A stretch of 27,693 nucleotides of DNA from an uncultured Sutterella sp. (GTDB taxonomy: Bacteria; Pseudomonadota; Gammaproteobacteria; Burkholderiales; Burkholderiaceae_F): NCBI GenBank assembly GCA_900754475.1, contig CAAECY010000157.1, positions 1 through 27,693 on the forward strand, given 5' to 3'. Both the position numbers and the translations under genes were made by a program. Below, one piece after another: positions 7,329-17,390 of the stretch; the stretch's first letter is position 1; each line of letters begins with the position of its first letter. The notes below the pieces were generated by a model, which was given only the letters and a program-made list of their open reading frames with translations, ran no database searches and was not told where the DNA came from.

Positions 7329-8474
7329 TTAATCCTCAAACGTCCCCTTCATGAGGATTTCGCCGTCGCGCATTGCGATGCGACCGCGCATGAAGACCCA
7401 CTGCGGCTCGAACGCGTCGTCGACCACAAGCAGGTCGGCGTCCGCCCCCGGAACGATCGCGCCCTTTTCCGTAAGGTTCAGAGCCTTCGCGACGTTCGTC
7501 GTCATGAAGCGCAGAGCCGCTTCGAGGCCGAGGTCCTTCGCGAGTTCGCCGATCGTTTGCTTGTTGCAGTTGATGAGACCCACGGCAAGCCCGACCATTT
7601 CACCCGCGTCGTTAAAGCGCGGCATCGAGCCGTGTCCGTCCGACGAGAGCGTGATGCGCTCGGCGGGAACGCCCGCGGCAAGCGCGGCGCGCAGCGTATC
7701 CGCTGCGGTCCCGAGGTAGTTGCCGCCGCCCGTCGTGATGTCCATGATCCCGCCCGCCTTCGCAAATTCGCAGGCGCGACGGAAGACTTCCGGGTGGCGA
7801 CCCGTATGGGTCGGGCGGAAGTGCTTCGCGGGAATGCCCGTCGCGATGCAAGCTTCCATCAGGTCGAAGGCGACCGGATGGTCGCCGAGGTGAACGTGCA
7901 CGAAACCGACCTTGCCCGTGAGCATGCCGGCGATGCGCACTTCGGACGCAAGACGCAGGAGTTCCTCCTTCGTAGGCCACGAGGAGCGGTGGTCGCCGAG
8001 CGCGATCTTGACGCCGAGCACTTCCGGAATCGCAAAAAGATCCGTCTTCACGTCCTTCGTGATCGTCGTCGGCGGGTACGCGTAGTTGCTGGTCCACATC
8101 CAAGCGGACGCCCCTTCCGCCGCGAGCCCGCGCACTTTGGCGAGCAGATTTTCGATCGAGCGCGACATCGAGTCCGTACCCGAGACGCCGAGGAAGGTCG
8201 TCACGCCCGCGCGCACGAGCTCGGAAAAGACGAGCTCGGGGCAGCGGCTCTGCCAACCGCCTTCGCCGCCACCGCCCGTCACGTGGATGTGCTGGTCGAT
8301 CAACCCCGGCACGACCTTCGCACCCTTCATGTCGATGGTTTCGAGCCCCGGAAAGTCGATCGAAAGTTCGGGTTCGACCGCAACGATCTTGCCGCCCGCG
8401 ATGAACACGTCGCGGCGACCGAGGTGTTCGGGCGCCCAGAGGTCGCAATTTTTGAGAAGCATCGGGTTTTGCAT
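7329..8474 (-). CDS. iadA: Isoaspartyl dipeptidase (beta-aspartyl peptidase)
   Basis: The product is a 381-residue amidohydrolase-superfamily (M38) peptidase that hydrolyses beta-linked isoaspartyl dipeptides from damaged proteins. The start is ATG 8474 with AAAGGAG upstream. All metal and catalytic residues of E. coli IadA have counterparts at a near-constant offset. They are H62 and H64 (DQHIHVTGGGGEGG), the carbamylated lysine K156 (VKIALGDH), H195 (HVHLGDH), H223 (PTHTGRH) and catalytic D279 (LSSDGHGS). The GGGGEGG loop after HIH is characteristic of IadA rather than dihydroorotase. Length is close to the usual 390. The enzyme is cytoplasmic. The first Met is supported over Met5 by the ribosome-binding site. 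Confidence 0.94.
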   Translation of the reverse strand: MQNPMLLKNCDLWAPEHLGRRDVFIAGGKIVAVEPELSIDFPGLETIDMKGAKVVPGLIDQHIHVTGGGGEGGWQSRCPELVFSELVRAGVTTFLGVSGTDSMSRSIENLLAKVRGLAAEGASAWMWTSNYAYPPTTITKDVKTDLFAIPEVLGVKIALGDHRSSWPTKEELLRLASEVRIAGMLTGKVGFVHVHLGDHPVAFDLMEACIATGIPAKHFRPTHTGRHPEVFRRACEFAKAGGIMDITTGGGNYLGTAADTLRAALAAGVPAERITLSSDGHGSMPRFNDAGEMVGLAVGLINCNKQTIGELAKDLGLEAALRFMTTNVAKALNLTEKGAIVPGADADLLVVDDAFEPQWVFMRGRIAMRDGEILMKGTFED

Positions 8475-8489
8475 GAAATTCTCCTTTTT

Positions 8490-8512
8490 GAATCGTCGGA
8501 ATCGTCGGAATC
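8490..8512. repeat. 9-bp tandem repeat upstream of iadA
   Basis: GAATCGTCG occurs twice in tandem plus five bases of a third copy. It lies just upstream of the iadA ribosome-binding site, within its leader. Confidence 0.7.
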
Positions 8513-8570
8513 TCGGGTTTTCAGACGGTCCGACAGGGCCCCGTCGTGGCCGAGCGGGCCCGCAAAATGC

Positions 8571-8600
8571 AAACGAGCGCCCGTCGTCGGGGCGCTCGTC
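8571..8600 (-). terminator. Intrinsic terminator after the 197-residue membrane protein
   Basis: A perfect 11-bp stem (8573-8583 with 8590-8600; ACGAGCGCCCC and its complement) has a six-base loop. On the minus strand it is followed by an interrupted T-run (TTTGCATTTT). It separates this transcription unit from iadA. Confidence 0.7.
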
Positions 8601-8615
8601 GAGAAAGTCGTGGAA

Positions 8616-9209
8616 TTACGCTTCGTTCGTCTTTCGGATCGCTTCGTAGCGGGCGGCGATTTGGCGGCCCGAACGCGTGCCGTAGAGAAGGCTCGTTCGC
8701 GTCGAAAAGAGGAGGTAGCAGGTCGCAATGATCGTGAAGGCCGAAATCCCCATGAAGTTTTGCGACACGTCGAAGGGAATGCCGAGAATGGGCATGCGCA
8801 GAAGGTCCGCGACGGGCCCCGCGGCCCAGAAAGCGGCCACCGCACCGTAGAGCGCCCCGGGGCTGCGGCCCACGGTCAGTAGCAGAAGCGTCAGGATCAT
8901 GCCGACGGCTGCAATCCCCTGCGGGATGATCGTCTTGAGGGCGGGCCAGGCAAAGCTCGCGTCCATCGCGATCACGCCCGCCGCTTCGCCCGCGGCGCGC
9001 CCGAACTGAAAGAGCACGAAGGTCGCCTCGGCGGCAAGGAAAAAGAAGAACACGAGCATCAAACCGCCGATGCCGCCCGCAACGCCCGGAACCCGCACGG
9101 CGGGCGGAACGGCGCGCGCGACGAGGGCGAGTGCGACGGTGAGAAGAAGCGGAGCCGCAACGGCAATGAGAATGCCGGCGGTGGAAAACGTAACGGCTGC
9201 GTCGGTCAT
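8616..9209 (-). CDS. Unknown polytopic membrane protein, 197 residues
   Basis: I do not recognise the family. The start is ATG 9209, with AGGA nine bases upstream and a near-consensus promoter directly before it. The protein has about five hydrophobic helices (near residues 10-33, 43-66, 92-112, 115-140 and 150-170). A cytoplasmic basic C-terminus (GTRSGRQIAARYEAIRK) follows. The second helix is unusually aromatic (LMLVFFFFLAA). There is one Cys and no obvious metal-binding or catalytic motif. It sits alone between a terminator and the 3' end of cadR, which is on the same strand with a 103-base gap. A link to metal handling is possible from position only. Confidence 0.75.
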   Translation of the reverse strand: MTDAAVTFSTAGILIAVAAPLLLTVALALVARAVPPAVRVPGVAGGIGGLMLVFFFFLAAEATFVLFQFGRAAGEAAGVIAMDASFAWPALKTIIPQGIAAVGMILTLLLLTVGRSPGALYGAVAAFWAAGPVADLLRMPILGIPFDVSQNFMGISAFTIIATCYLLFSTRTSLLYGTRSGRQIAARYEAIRKTNEA

Positions 9210-9239
9210 GAGGGTTTTCCTGAATGAGAAAGTTTTTCG

Positions 9240-9267
9240 ATTATATCGAAGGAGGCCCGTCGGTCAA
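9240..9267 (-). promoter_or_regulatory. Near-consensus promoter for the 197-residue membrane protein
   Basis: On the minus strand TTGACC (9262-9267) and TATAAT (9240-9245) are separated by 16 bases. The start site would fall about 24 bases before ATG 9209. It is one of the best sigma-70 matches in the window, so the gene is probably well expressed. Confidence 0.75.
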
Positions 9268-9312
9268 GGAAATCTATGACGGCCTTTGAGGGTCTTTGTG
9301 AGTCCTTGGGGC

Positions 9313-9792
9313 TCAACGGCGCTCGCCGAAGCGTTCGAGCCTCTCCGCTCGCTCGGGGCGCTCGTGAAATTCGTTCGTACAGCATCCCGCCTCCGCGTCG
9401 CCCGACTCAAGCCCTTCGAGAATCGCGCAGCGCCGTCCGTCCGAATGGTCGCCCCCGCACCGAGCGGCGAGCGCTTCGAGGTGCCCTTTGAGCTCAAGCA
9501 AGTCCGCAATGCGCGCATCCACTTCTTTCAGGTGCTCGTGAATGAGTTCGTGGGCGCAGCGCGCTTCTTCGAGCGTTCCCGCCCGGGCTTCGAGGAGCGT
9601 TCGGATTTCTTCGAGCCCCAGGTCGATGTTGCGGCAGTGACGGATGAAGTCGAGCACCCGCACGTGCTCCTCGCCGTACGAGCGGTAGTTGTTCGCCTCG
9701 CGCCGCGCGGGCGCGATGAGACCGATTTTTTCGTAGTAGCGAATCGCCTCGGGCGTGTGGCCCGTGGCCTGTGCGAGTTCTCGAATGCGCAC
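9313..9792 (-). CDS. cadR: CadR/PbrR-type MerR-family metal-responsive regulator
   Basis: The product is a 159-residue transcription factor. The start is GTG 9792 with AAGGAG upstream. The N-terminal winged helix (RIRELAQATGHTPEAIRYYEKIGLI) is a MerR DNA-binding domain, followed by the dimerisation coiled coil. The metal-site cysteines typical of Cd/Pb sensors are present: C79 (ARCAHELIHEHL), C112 and C122. An extra CC pair at 137-138 lies in a tail with a His. CadR proteins also have a metal-binding tail, though usually His-rich. MerR proteins bind between promoter elements with a long spacer and untwist the DNA when metal is bound. Such a site lies at 9926-9956, in front of the divergent ATPase gene. 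Cd(II)/Zn(II)/Pb(II) selectivity cannot be resolved from sequence alone. Confidence 0.9.
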   Translation of the reverse strand: MRIRELAQATGHTPEAIRYYEKIGLIAPARREANNYRSYGEEHVRVLDFIRHCRNIDLGLEEIRTLLEARAGTLEEARCAHELIHEHLKEVDARIADLLELKGHLEALAARCGGDHSDGRRCAILEGLESGDAEAGCCTNEFHERPERAERLERFGERR

Positions 9793-9820
9793 GATCGGTC
9801 TCCTTCAAGAGGTCGTAAAA

Positions 9821-9838
9821 CGGGAAAAGCGGGAAACG
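9821..9838. repeat. 9-bp imperfect tandem duplication
   Basis: CGGGAAAAG is followed by CGGGAAACG in the intergenic region upstream of cadR. Confidence 0.5.
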
Positions 9839-9925
9839 TCCGGAAGCTCCCATCGCGTCACGGAGAACTCAAAGGAGCCAACGAGGATTCGCGGAGCGTT
9901 TTTTCCATTATGCCCAAAAATGCCC

Positions 9926-9956
9926 TTGACCTTGTAACCGCTTCAAGGTGTTCAAT
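9926..9956 (+). promoter_or_regulatory. CadR operator inside a 19-bp-spaced promoter of the P-type ATPase gene
   Basis: The dyad ACCTTG (9929-9934) and CAAGGT (9944-9949) lies between TTGACC (-35, 9926-9931) and TTCAAT (-10, 9951-9956). The spacing is 19 bases instead of 17. Over-long spacing with a centred dyad is the hallmark of MerR-family activated promoters. It fits control of the ATPase by the divergent CadR. Confidence 0.85.
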
Positions 9957-9989
9957 ACGCTCAACACCCGTTCAAAGGAGGAGCCGCGA

Positions 9990-10046
9990 TTGAGTTTTCG
10001 GCGTACGCCCGAGGTTTCGCACGGACTTCTCCTGCTTGTTGACTGA
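9990..10046 (+). CDS. Possible 18-residue leader peptide before the ATPase
   Basis: A near-perfect Shine-Dalgarno (AAAGGAGGAG, 9974-9983) is too far from the ATPase ATG at 10057 but lies about seven bases before TTG 9990. That frame encodes MSFRRTPEVSHGLLLLVD and stops at 10044-10046, ten bases before the ATPase start. An overlapping ATT-initiated frame ending in Cys is an alternative. Translational coupling of the ATPase to this frame is plausible, because the ATPase ATG itself has only a weak GAGA upstream. There is no direct evidence for the peptide. Confidence 0.3.
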   Translation: MSFRRTPEVSHGLLLLVD

Positions 10047-10056
10047 GATTGAGACC

Positions 10057-12483
<2,427 letters not shown>

Positions 12484-12519
12484 GGACCACGAGAATCGCC
12501 CTACGGCCGAAACCCCGAC

Positions 12520-12569
12520 GACGCTCTCTTCCCGCCAATATACTGAAGTGCGGAAGGGAGCGTTTTTTT
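12520..12569 (+). terminator. Terminator of the P-type ATPase gene
   Basis: ACGCTC with flanking TCTTCCCGC (from 12521) pairs, with one wobble and one bulge, with GCGGAAGGGAGCGT. A run of seven T follows. The loop contains TATACT, which could double as a -10 for the next gene. Confidence 0.8.
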
Positions 12570-12638
12570 CGCTCGGCGGAACGTCTCGAATCCCTTCAGT
12601 TGCCGCTCTTCGACTTGCTTATCCCCGGGAGAATCCGC

Positions 12639-13145
12639 ATGCGTGACCCGACGTCGCTCGAACCCAAAAACGGTGACTTCGTCGCCTACGTCGAAGCCCT
12701 TCAGGCCGATCAGGCCGCGCTTTTGAAGGCCGCCAACAGCGGCCGCATGTCGCTCTCCGACATGGAAGAGGTCCTTGAAGAGAGCGAAGAGCCCCGTGCA
12801 AGCGCCACGGCCGCGCTCCTTGAGAGCCTCCGAAAGCGCGCTCGGGATGCGGTGATGTCGCTTCCCACGGGCCATTCGAGCGGCTCGAACGGTTCGACCG
12901 GTTCGGACTCGTCGGACGGAGCCGTCCTCATGTCGCCGATCGGTCGCAAGCGCACCGGCCGTCGCAAGGACGCCCGCTCTGCGACCCCCTTCGGGCGCCT
13001 CGTCGGGTACGGCGTCGCCGCGCTCGGCTTCGCGCTCCTATTGATCTTCATGAATCTTCCGGACAGCGAACCCGCCGTGCCGTTTGCCGTCATGATGATT
13101 TTTGCAGGGCTCTATCTCGCGGGCGGCGACGCGAAGAAGAAGTGA
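12639..13145 (+). CDS. Small membrane protein with Ser/Gly low-complexity linker, unknown function
   Basis: The product is a 168-residue protein. The start is ATG 12639, with GGGAGA eight bases upstream; the frame extends further upstream but has no better start. The N-terminal 70 residues are predicted cytoplasmic and acidic to amphipathic helical (FVAYVEALQADQAALLKA, SLSDMEEVLEESEE). Residues 79-95 are a Ser/Gly/Asp low-complexity linker encoded by a degenerate 9-bp tandem repeat. A basic patch (GRKRTGRRKDAR) precedes two transmembrane segments at about 121-139 and 146-162, and the protein ends in KKK. I do not recognise a family. It follows the ATPase gene across a terminator and is ended by its own hairpin. 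Confidence 0.75.
   Translation: MRDPTSLEPKNGDFVAYVEALQADQAALLKAANSGRMSLSDMEEVLEESEEPRASATAALLESLRKRARDAVMSLPTGHSSGSNGSTGSDSSDGAVLMSPIGRKRTGRRKDARSATPFGRLVGYGVAALGFALLLIFMNLPDSEPAVPFAVMMIFAGLYLAGGDAKKK
12878..12922. repeat. Degenerate 9-bp-period repeat inside the 168-residue protein gene
   Basis: The successive 9-mers GAGCGGCTC, GAACGGTTC, GACCGGTTC and GGACTCGTC, followed by the start of a fifth, keep one phase and encode the Ser/Gly/Asn/Thr linker. Confidence 0.6.
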
Positions 13146-13237
13146 GAAGCGCGCCGTCGGGCCCGACGAAAAAGATCCGCCGGCCGTGAAGCCTACGGAT
13201 CCCGCAACGAGTCCCTCAACAAATCCGTATACGCTTT

Positions 13238-13274
13238 TCGGGGCGACGCATCGTGCGCCGCCCCGATGTCTTTT
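13238..13274 (+). terminator. Terminator after the 168-residue protein gene
   Basis: TCGGGGCG (13238-13245) pairs with CGCCCCGA (13259-13266), followed by TGTCTTTT. It sits between convergent genes. The opposite strand lacks a T-run, so it serves the plus strand best. Confidence 0.6.
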
Positions 13275-13373
13275 GCGGGTTTCCCATTCCGCTCCCCCGA
13301 ACCGGAGCCCGACGCCCGAGACAACGCGGACTCGGCGGTTCGGGGTTTCGGAATTTCTGCGTCAGCGCTTCAG

Positions 13374-15179
13374 TCAGCGCTTCAACCCGTGCACCTTGCC
13401 GAGCGCTTCGGGCGTGTGACAGGTGTTGCAGCGTTCGGGCTGGAGGTCTTCGAGCTTCACGCCGAACCGTCCGCCCATCTCCGCGATGTGAGCCTTCGCT
13501 TTCTCGTTCTTGACGAATTTCCCGTAGGCGTCCCGCGTGTAGGCGTGGCACGCGAAGCACGTCGCCGCCATGGGCGAAGCGTAGGCGTTCACGGTGAAGT
13601 CGATCGCCGGATGGGCGTTCGAGTCGGGGTCGTACGCCGTATCGAGCGCCAAGGGGCGACCCGCTTTGGCAAGGCGCTCCAGCCCGTAACTCTCACCCTC
13701 GTGGCAGGCCGTGCAGTCGCTCCTCGACTTCACCCACTTGACTTCGCGAACGCCCCTTTCCACGCGCTGGCTCGGGCGGGTACCCGCATGGAGCGCATGG
13801 ATCCAGACCTTCATGTCGGGGTGCGAGAGCACGAGGTCCTCGATGAAATCGGGCAAATCGGCGTTCGTCATGTAGTCGCGAATCGCGGCGGTGGGCGGCG
13901 TATTCGGGTTATGACACGTGACGCACGGGAGCGTCAGGTCGTTCGTCGACCCGCCGAAACCGGGCATCGCGCGCGGGGCGTAGCTCTTCGCTTTGAAGGG
14001 CGTCGTATGGCGCCCGTTTTCGTCGTCGTGCCCCGAGTAGCAGGTCGTATCCGCGTAGTGCTTGTTTTTCTTCGTCACCTGCGAGTGGCAGCCGCGGCAG
14101 TTGATCTCGGTTTCATCGTGCTCCGCGTTGTAGCCATGGCAGGTCCCGCACTTGGCGTTCGACGTAATCGTCGGGCGCAGGGCCGTGAGGCGCTCGTGGG
14201 GGACGAGCCCCTTTTCGTCGAACACCCACAAATCGTTCCAGGCGGCGTTCTTCCGGTCGCGGCCGCTGTCGCACGCCGCGAGCTTTTTCGCGTCGTCGAA
14301 GCAGTAGATCAGGCGGTTGCTCACGACACCCACCTTCAGTTCGGACGTCGAAAAGCGATCCTCGAGCACGACGGGGCCTGCGCGGTACGTGAAGTGTTCG
14401 CCGTCCGTTCGAAAGAGGGGCGTACGTTCGCGCTCGCCCGCGGGCGTGCGTCCGAGCCCCTTTTGCGTGACGTCGCGTTTGTTCGACTTCACGAAAATGG
14501 GCGTCCCGCGACTCATCGTGAAGTCGCTTTCAGCGTCCCAATTGACGTAGAGCTGGAGATTCTTGATCCACGGAGCGTCCGCGGGGTCCTTCGTCGCCAT
14601 GGGGACGGGTCGCCCTTCGGCGTCCAAAAGCCGGAACGTGACCTCGGCATACGCCGCATCCGCTTCGCGCACGATTTTCGCGTCGGTCACGTCAACGGAG
14701 ACGAGCGACTTGAGCCCCTCGCGCGCGGTCGTTTCCTTGGCGCCCAAGTGCGCCGAGCGCACGGCGTCCGTCGTGTGGCAGGAGGCACAGTCGGCCTCCG
14801 AAATCTTTTTCGCGTCGTGGGGAGCTTTCTTCACAAAGTCCGCGTGGCACCCGGAGCACGCATTCGCCCGAGCAACGAGAAAACGCCCGTCGTCCTCGTG
14901 GCACTGGAGGCAGTCGCCTTCGGGGCGGGCGAGGTCGCCCGCATGGAGCGCATGGATTTCCCGCGGGCTGTGCGCGCTCAGATCGGGCGTAACCGTGTGG
15001 CACGCGGTGCAGGCGGCGCGCTCCGGAGAGGGCGCTTTCGGGGTTGCGGTCGAACCCGCCGCCGCGACGGAGGACGAAAGCGAAGCCGCAAGGGCGACGG
15101 CGCACGCGAGCGCGAACGACGACGGACGGAACGAAGATCGGGCGGGAGAAAGGAAGGGAGAAAGGACGGACGGGGTCAT
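13374..15179 (-). CDS. Exported decaheme-type cytochrome c (OmcA/MtrC-like)
   Basis: The product is a 601-residue protein if it starts at ATG 15179; the ribosome-binding site is poor, so the start is uncertain. A signal peptide is clear (ALACAVALAASLSSSVAAAG). It lacks a good lipobox, so the product is probably periplasmic or secreted rather than a lipoprotein. Ten CXXCH heme sites lie at residues 57, 90, 108, 131, 344, 361, 419, 489, 541 and 584. An eleventh, CYSGH at 380, has Gly in place of the second Cys. Four sites precede and six follow a heme-free, beta-rich segment (about 150-335), which contains C293 and C303. The motif IHALHAG occurs twice (about 75 and 460), in each heme module, supplying likely distal His ligands. 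This alternation resembles OmcA/MtrC extracellular electron-transfer cytochromes. No MtrA/MtrB partner is in the window, so donor and acceptor are unknown. Confidence 0.85.
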   Translation of the reverse strand: MTPSVLSPFLSPARSSFRPSSFALACAVALAASLSSSVAAAGSTATPKAPSPERAACTACHTVTPDLSAHSPREIHALHAGDLARPEGDCLQCHEDDGRFLVARANACSGCHADFVKKAPHDAKKISEADCASCHTTDAVRSAHLGAKETTAREGLKSLVSVDVTDAKIVREADAAYAEVTFRLLDAEGRPVPMATKDPADAPWIKNLQLYVNWDAESDFTMSRGTPIFVKSNKRDVTQKGLGRTPAGERERTPLFRTDGEHFTYRAGPVVLEDRFSTSELKVGVVSNRLIYCFDDAKKLAACDSGRDRKNAAWNDLWVFDEKGLVPHERLTALRPTITSNAKCGTCHGYNAEHDETEINCRGCHSQVTKKNKHYADTTCYSGHDDENGRHTTPFKAKSYAPRAMPGFGGSTNDLTLPCVTCHNPNTPPTAAIRDYMTNADLPDFIEDLVLSHPDMKVWIHALHAGTRPSQRVERGVREVKWVKSRSDCTACHEGESYGLERLAKAGRPLALDTAYDPDSNAHPAIDFTVNAYASPMAATCFACHAYTRDAYGKFVKNEKAKAHIAEMGGRFGVKLEDLQPERCNTCHTPEALGKVHGLKR

Positions 15180-15478
15180 GGCGGGCACCACGGAAGGTCT
15201 TGGAAGCTCTTCGGAGTACGGTCGGGGCTTCCTTCGCGGGCCCGATCGTGCTTGGGGCCATTCTACGGGAGCGCTTTCCCGCGTCCGATTCGGACTTGCA
15301 CGCATGCCGGCCGAGTTCGAGGGATTTTCCCTACCCGAACTTACTCAAGAGCCCCTAATCCAAATCGCCCACCCTCTTTGATACGACCGAAGGAAGGTGA
15401 CGAAAGTTACGTTTACAGGCTTTCCCTCGCCCCCGCGGCGCGTTCTCTCGTGCGAAAGTTATCGGACAGAAAGTTGTG
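15180..15478. other. Intergenic region upstream of the cytochrome; nothing identified
   Basis: These 299 bases must contain the promoter of the minus-strand cytochrome gene and the plus-strand promoter of the riboswitch transcript. I could not pick convincing -35/-10 pairs for either. Short frames on both strands look non-coding. Confidence 0.5.
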
Positions 15479-15641
15479 GATAGAGGCGCGGGACGAATGA
15501 GTAGCCGTTCGAGGGGACACCCTACGACGACGGTGAAAGGTCAACCCGCCGAAACGTTCGGACGGGTGCGTCCGTGCGTTGGGCGCCGGCGAAATACGTC
15601 GGTGACTCCCGGCGAAGCTTCGCTTCGTCGGAGGCGCTATC
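15479..15641 (+). promoter_or_regulatory. Lysine riboswitch aptamer (L box)
   Basis: The conserved core elements of the lysine riboswitch occur in order. P1 is formed by GATAG (15479-15483) and CTATC (15637-15641). Next come AGAGGCGCG, then GAGTAGCC, then GGTGAAAGG, then CGCCGAA with its partner GTTGGGCG. A GACT segment follows, and finally GGAGGCGCTATC. This matches the L-box consensus seen upstream of lysC, lysP and yvsH genes. An intrinsic terminator 110 bases downstream provides the expression platform, and an amino-acid permease follows on the same strand. When lysine is bound, the terminator is expected to form and the permease to be switched off. The identification is by memory of the consensus, not by a covariance model. 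Confidence 0.92.
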
Positions 15642-15751
15642 GGCGGAGCTTGCGACATCGTGCCCCCGTTTCCGGCGTCCGACAGCGCTTCGGTCGTCTC
15701 GGAAGGGACGCGGGACGCGCTCGGGCCGAGCCGAGGAACGGATGCTCATAT

Positions 15752-15790
15752 AAGCCGCATCACCGACGATGGTGAGTGCGGCTTTTTCGT
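15752..15790 (+). terminator. Riboswitch expression-platform terminator
   Basis: AAGCCGCATCACC (15752-15764) pairs with GGTGA-TGCGGCTT (15771-15784, one bulged G), followed by TTTCGTTTTTG. It lies between the lysine aptamer and the permease start, so it is placed to attenuate the permease. Confidence 0.88.
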
Positions 15791-15839
15791 TTTTGTTTTT
15801 TCCCTTTTTCGACCCTTTCCCCTTTTTCGGAGAAACCCC

Positions 15840-17252
15840 GTGTCCAATTCCCACGAACCCGCAACAATGAAGCGCGAAGTGAGCCTCTTCGGCGGCATTT
15901 CCGTGCTCGCCGGCATCATGATCGGCTCCGGGATCTTTTATATCGGTGCGATCGTTCTGCAGCGCTCCGGGATGAACCTCGGTCTCGCGCTTCTCGTTTG
16001 GCTGATCGGCGGCCTCGTGACGCTTCTGAGCGGCATCTGCTTTGCCGAACTCGGCGCGATGATGCCCAAGGCGGGCGGCTACTACGTGTACCTGCGCGAA
16101 GCCTACGGCGAACGCGTCGCCTTCATGTGCGGCATCACGAATTTCTTCCTCTCCTCCTCGGGCTCGATCGCGGCGCTGGCCGTGGCGTTCGGGGCGGCGC
16201 TCTCGAGCATCTATCCGCTCGACCCCCTGGTGCAAAAGGGGATCGCGCTCGCGTCGATCTTCCTTCTCACGGTCCTCAATATCCGCGGCGTCAAGCTCGG
16301 GAGCACCGTGCAGAACCTCTTCATGATTCTGAAGATGCTCCCGATCGTGCTCATTCTCGTGTGCGGTCTCGCCATGGGGACGCAGTCGCCCGACCTCCTC
16401 ACGTTCGAGCTTCCCGCGACGCACGCCGCGCCCTCCTTCCTTGAGCTCTGCAGCATGGTGGGTTTTGCCGTCATCGCGACCCTCTGGGCTTACGAAGGCT
16501 GGACGAACCTCAACACGATCGCCGAAGAAATCAAGAACCCGAAGCGCAACATCCCGCTCGCCCTCATTCTCTCGATCACGGGCGTGGCGATTCTCTACGT
16601 GCTCTTCAACTACGCGGTCTATCGCGTCCTTCCTTTCGAGACGATTCAGCAGCTCGTTGAAAGCGGCGACTACTACCTCGGCACGGCGGCCGCGAAGGAA
16701 CTCTTCGGTTCCGCGGGCATGATCGTCGTGGGTGCCGCCATGATTCTCGCCATCTTCAATTCGCTGAACGGCTGCATCATGGTCTTCCCGCGCATGTACT
16801 TCGCCATGGCCCGCGACGGCGCTCTCTTCCCGAGTCTCGCGAAGCTCCATCCGACGTACCGCACCCCGATGAACGCCCAGATCGCTTCCGCCGTGATGGC
16901 CGCGATTCTCGTCTGCTCCCGCACGCTCTCCGAATTGACGAGCCTCGTCGCCCTCTGCGGGATCATCTTCCACGGCCTCACCTTCTTCTCCGTGATCGTG
17001 CTGCGCCGCAAGTACCCGACGATGGAACGTCCCTACCGTGTTTGGCTTTATCCCTTCACGACGATTCTCATCTGCCTCGTCATGATCGGTCTGGCGTTGA
17101 ACACCCTCGAGCAGGATCCCGTGACGGCGCTTCTCGGCCTTCTCGTGCCGCTCGGCGGGCTCGTGATCTACGAACTTTTCTTCCGCCGTCGCCACGACGC
17201 GCTTGAAAAGGAACGCGCCCTCGAAGGGAAGGACGCCCTCGGAAGCGAATAA
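15840..17252 (+). CDS. APC-superfamily permease under lysine-riboswitch control (probable lysine transporter)
   Basis: The product is a 470-residue inner membrane amino-acid permease with about twelve transmembrane segments. The start is GTG 15840, supported by GGAG seven bases upstream; ATG 15867 is a weaker alternative. The helix-1 signature GIMIGSGIF (about residues 25-33) and the block PKAGGYYVYLREAYG (76-90) place it in the LAT/SLC7-like branch of the APC superfamily. EGWTN and AEEIKNPKRNIP are further family blocks. The lysine riboswitch and its terminator directly upstream argue for lysine as substrate, as for YvsH of Bacillus subtilis. That substrate is an inference from regulation and cannot be read from the protein. 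An inverted repeat after the stop ends the transcript. Confidence 0.9.
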   Translation: MSNSHEPATMKREVSLFGGISVLAGIMIGSGIFYIGAIVLQRSGMNLGLALLVWLIGGLVTLLSGICFAELGAMMPKAGGYYVYLREAYGERVAFMCGITNFFLSSSGSIAALAVAFGAALSSIYPLDPLVQKGIALASIFLLTVLNIRGVKLGSTVQNLFMILKMLPIVLILVCGLAMGTQSPDLLTFELPATHAAPSFLELCSMVGFAVIATLWAYEGWTNLNTIAEEIKNPKRNIPLALILSITGVAILYVLFNYAVYRVLPFETIQQLVESGDYYLGTAAAKELFGSAGMIVVGAAMILAIFNSLNGCIMVFPRMYFAMARDGALFPSLAKLHPTYRTPMNAQIASAVMAAILVCSRTLSELTSLVALCGIIFHGLTFFSVIVLRRKYPTMERPYRVWLYPFTTILICLVMIGLALNTLEQDPVTALLGLLVPLGGLVIYELFFRRRHDALEKERALEGKDALGSE

Positions 17253-17277
17253 CCTTCTGAAACCACAGACTGAAACA

Positions 17278-17320
17278 CCGCGCGACCGATGACCGCCAAG
17301 GAGCGGTCGCGCGGAGTCTT
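17278..17320 (+). terminator. Hairpin after the permease gene
   Basis: A perfect 11-bp stem, CCGCGCGACCG (17278-17288) with its complement (17304-17314), is followed by AGTCTTCTCC. The stem is very stable but the U-run is poor. Confidence 0.55.
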
Positions 17321-17390
17321 CTCCCCCGAATTTCGAATTCCGACTTCAACTCACCACCCCCGTGTGACCCTTTTTTCGAAGGATTCCCCC

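Noticed and set aside
13266..15500. A 744-codon plus-strand frame opposite the multiheme cytochrome
   Set aside because: The opposite strand has ten CXXCH sites and a signal peptide; the plus frame shows no motif.
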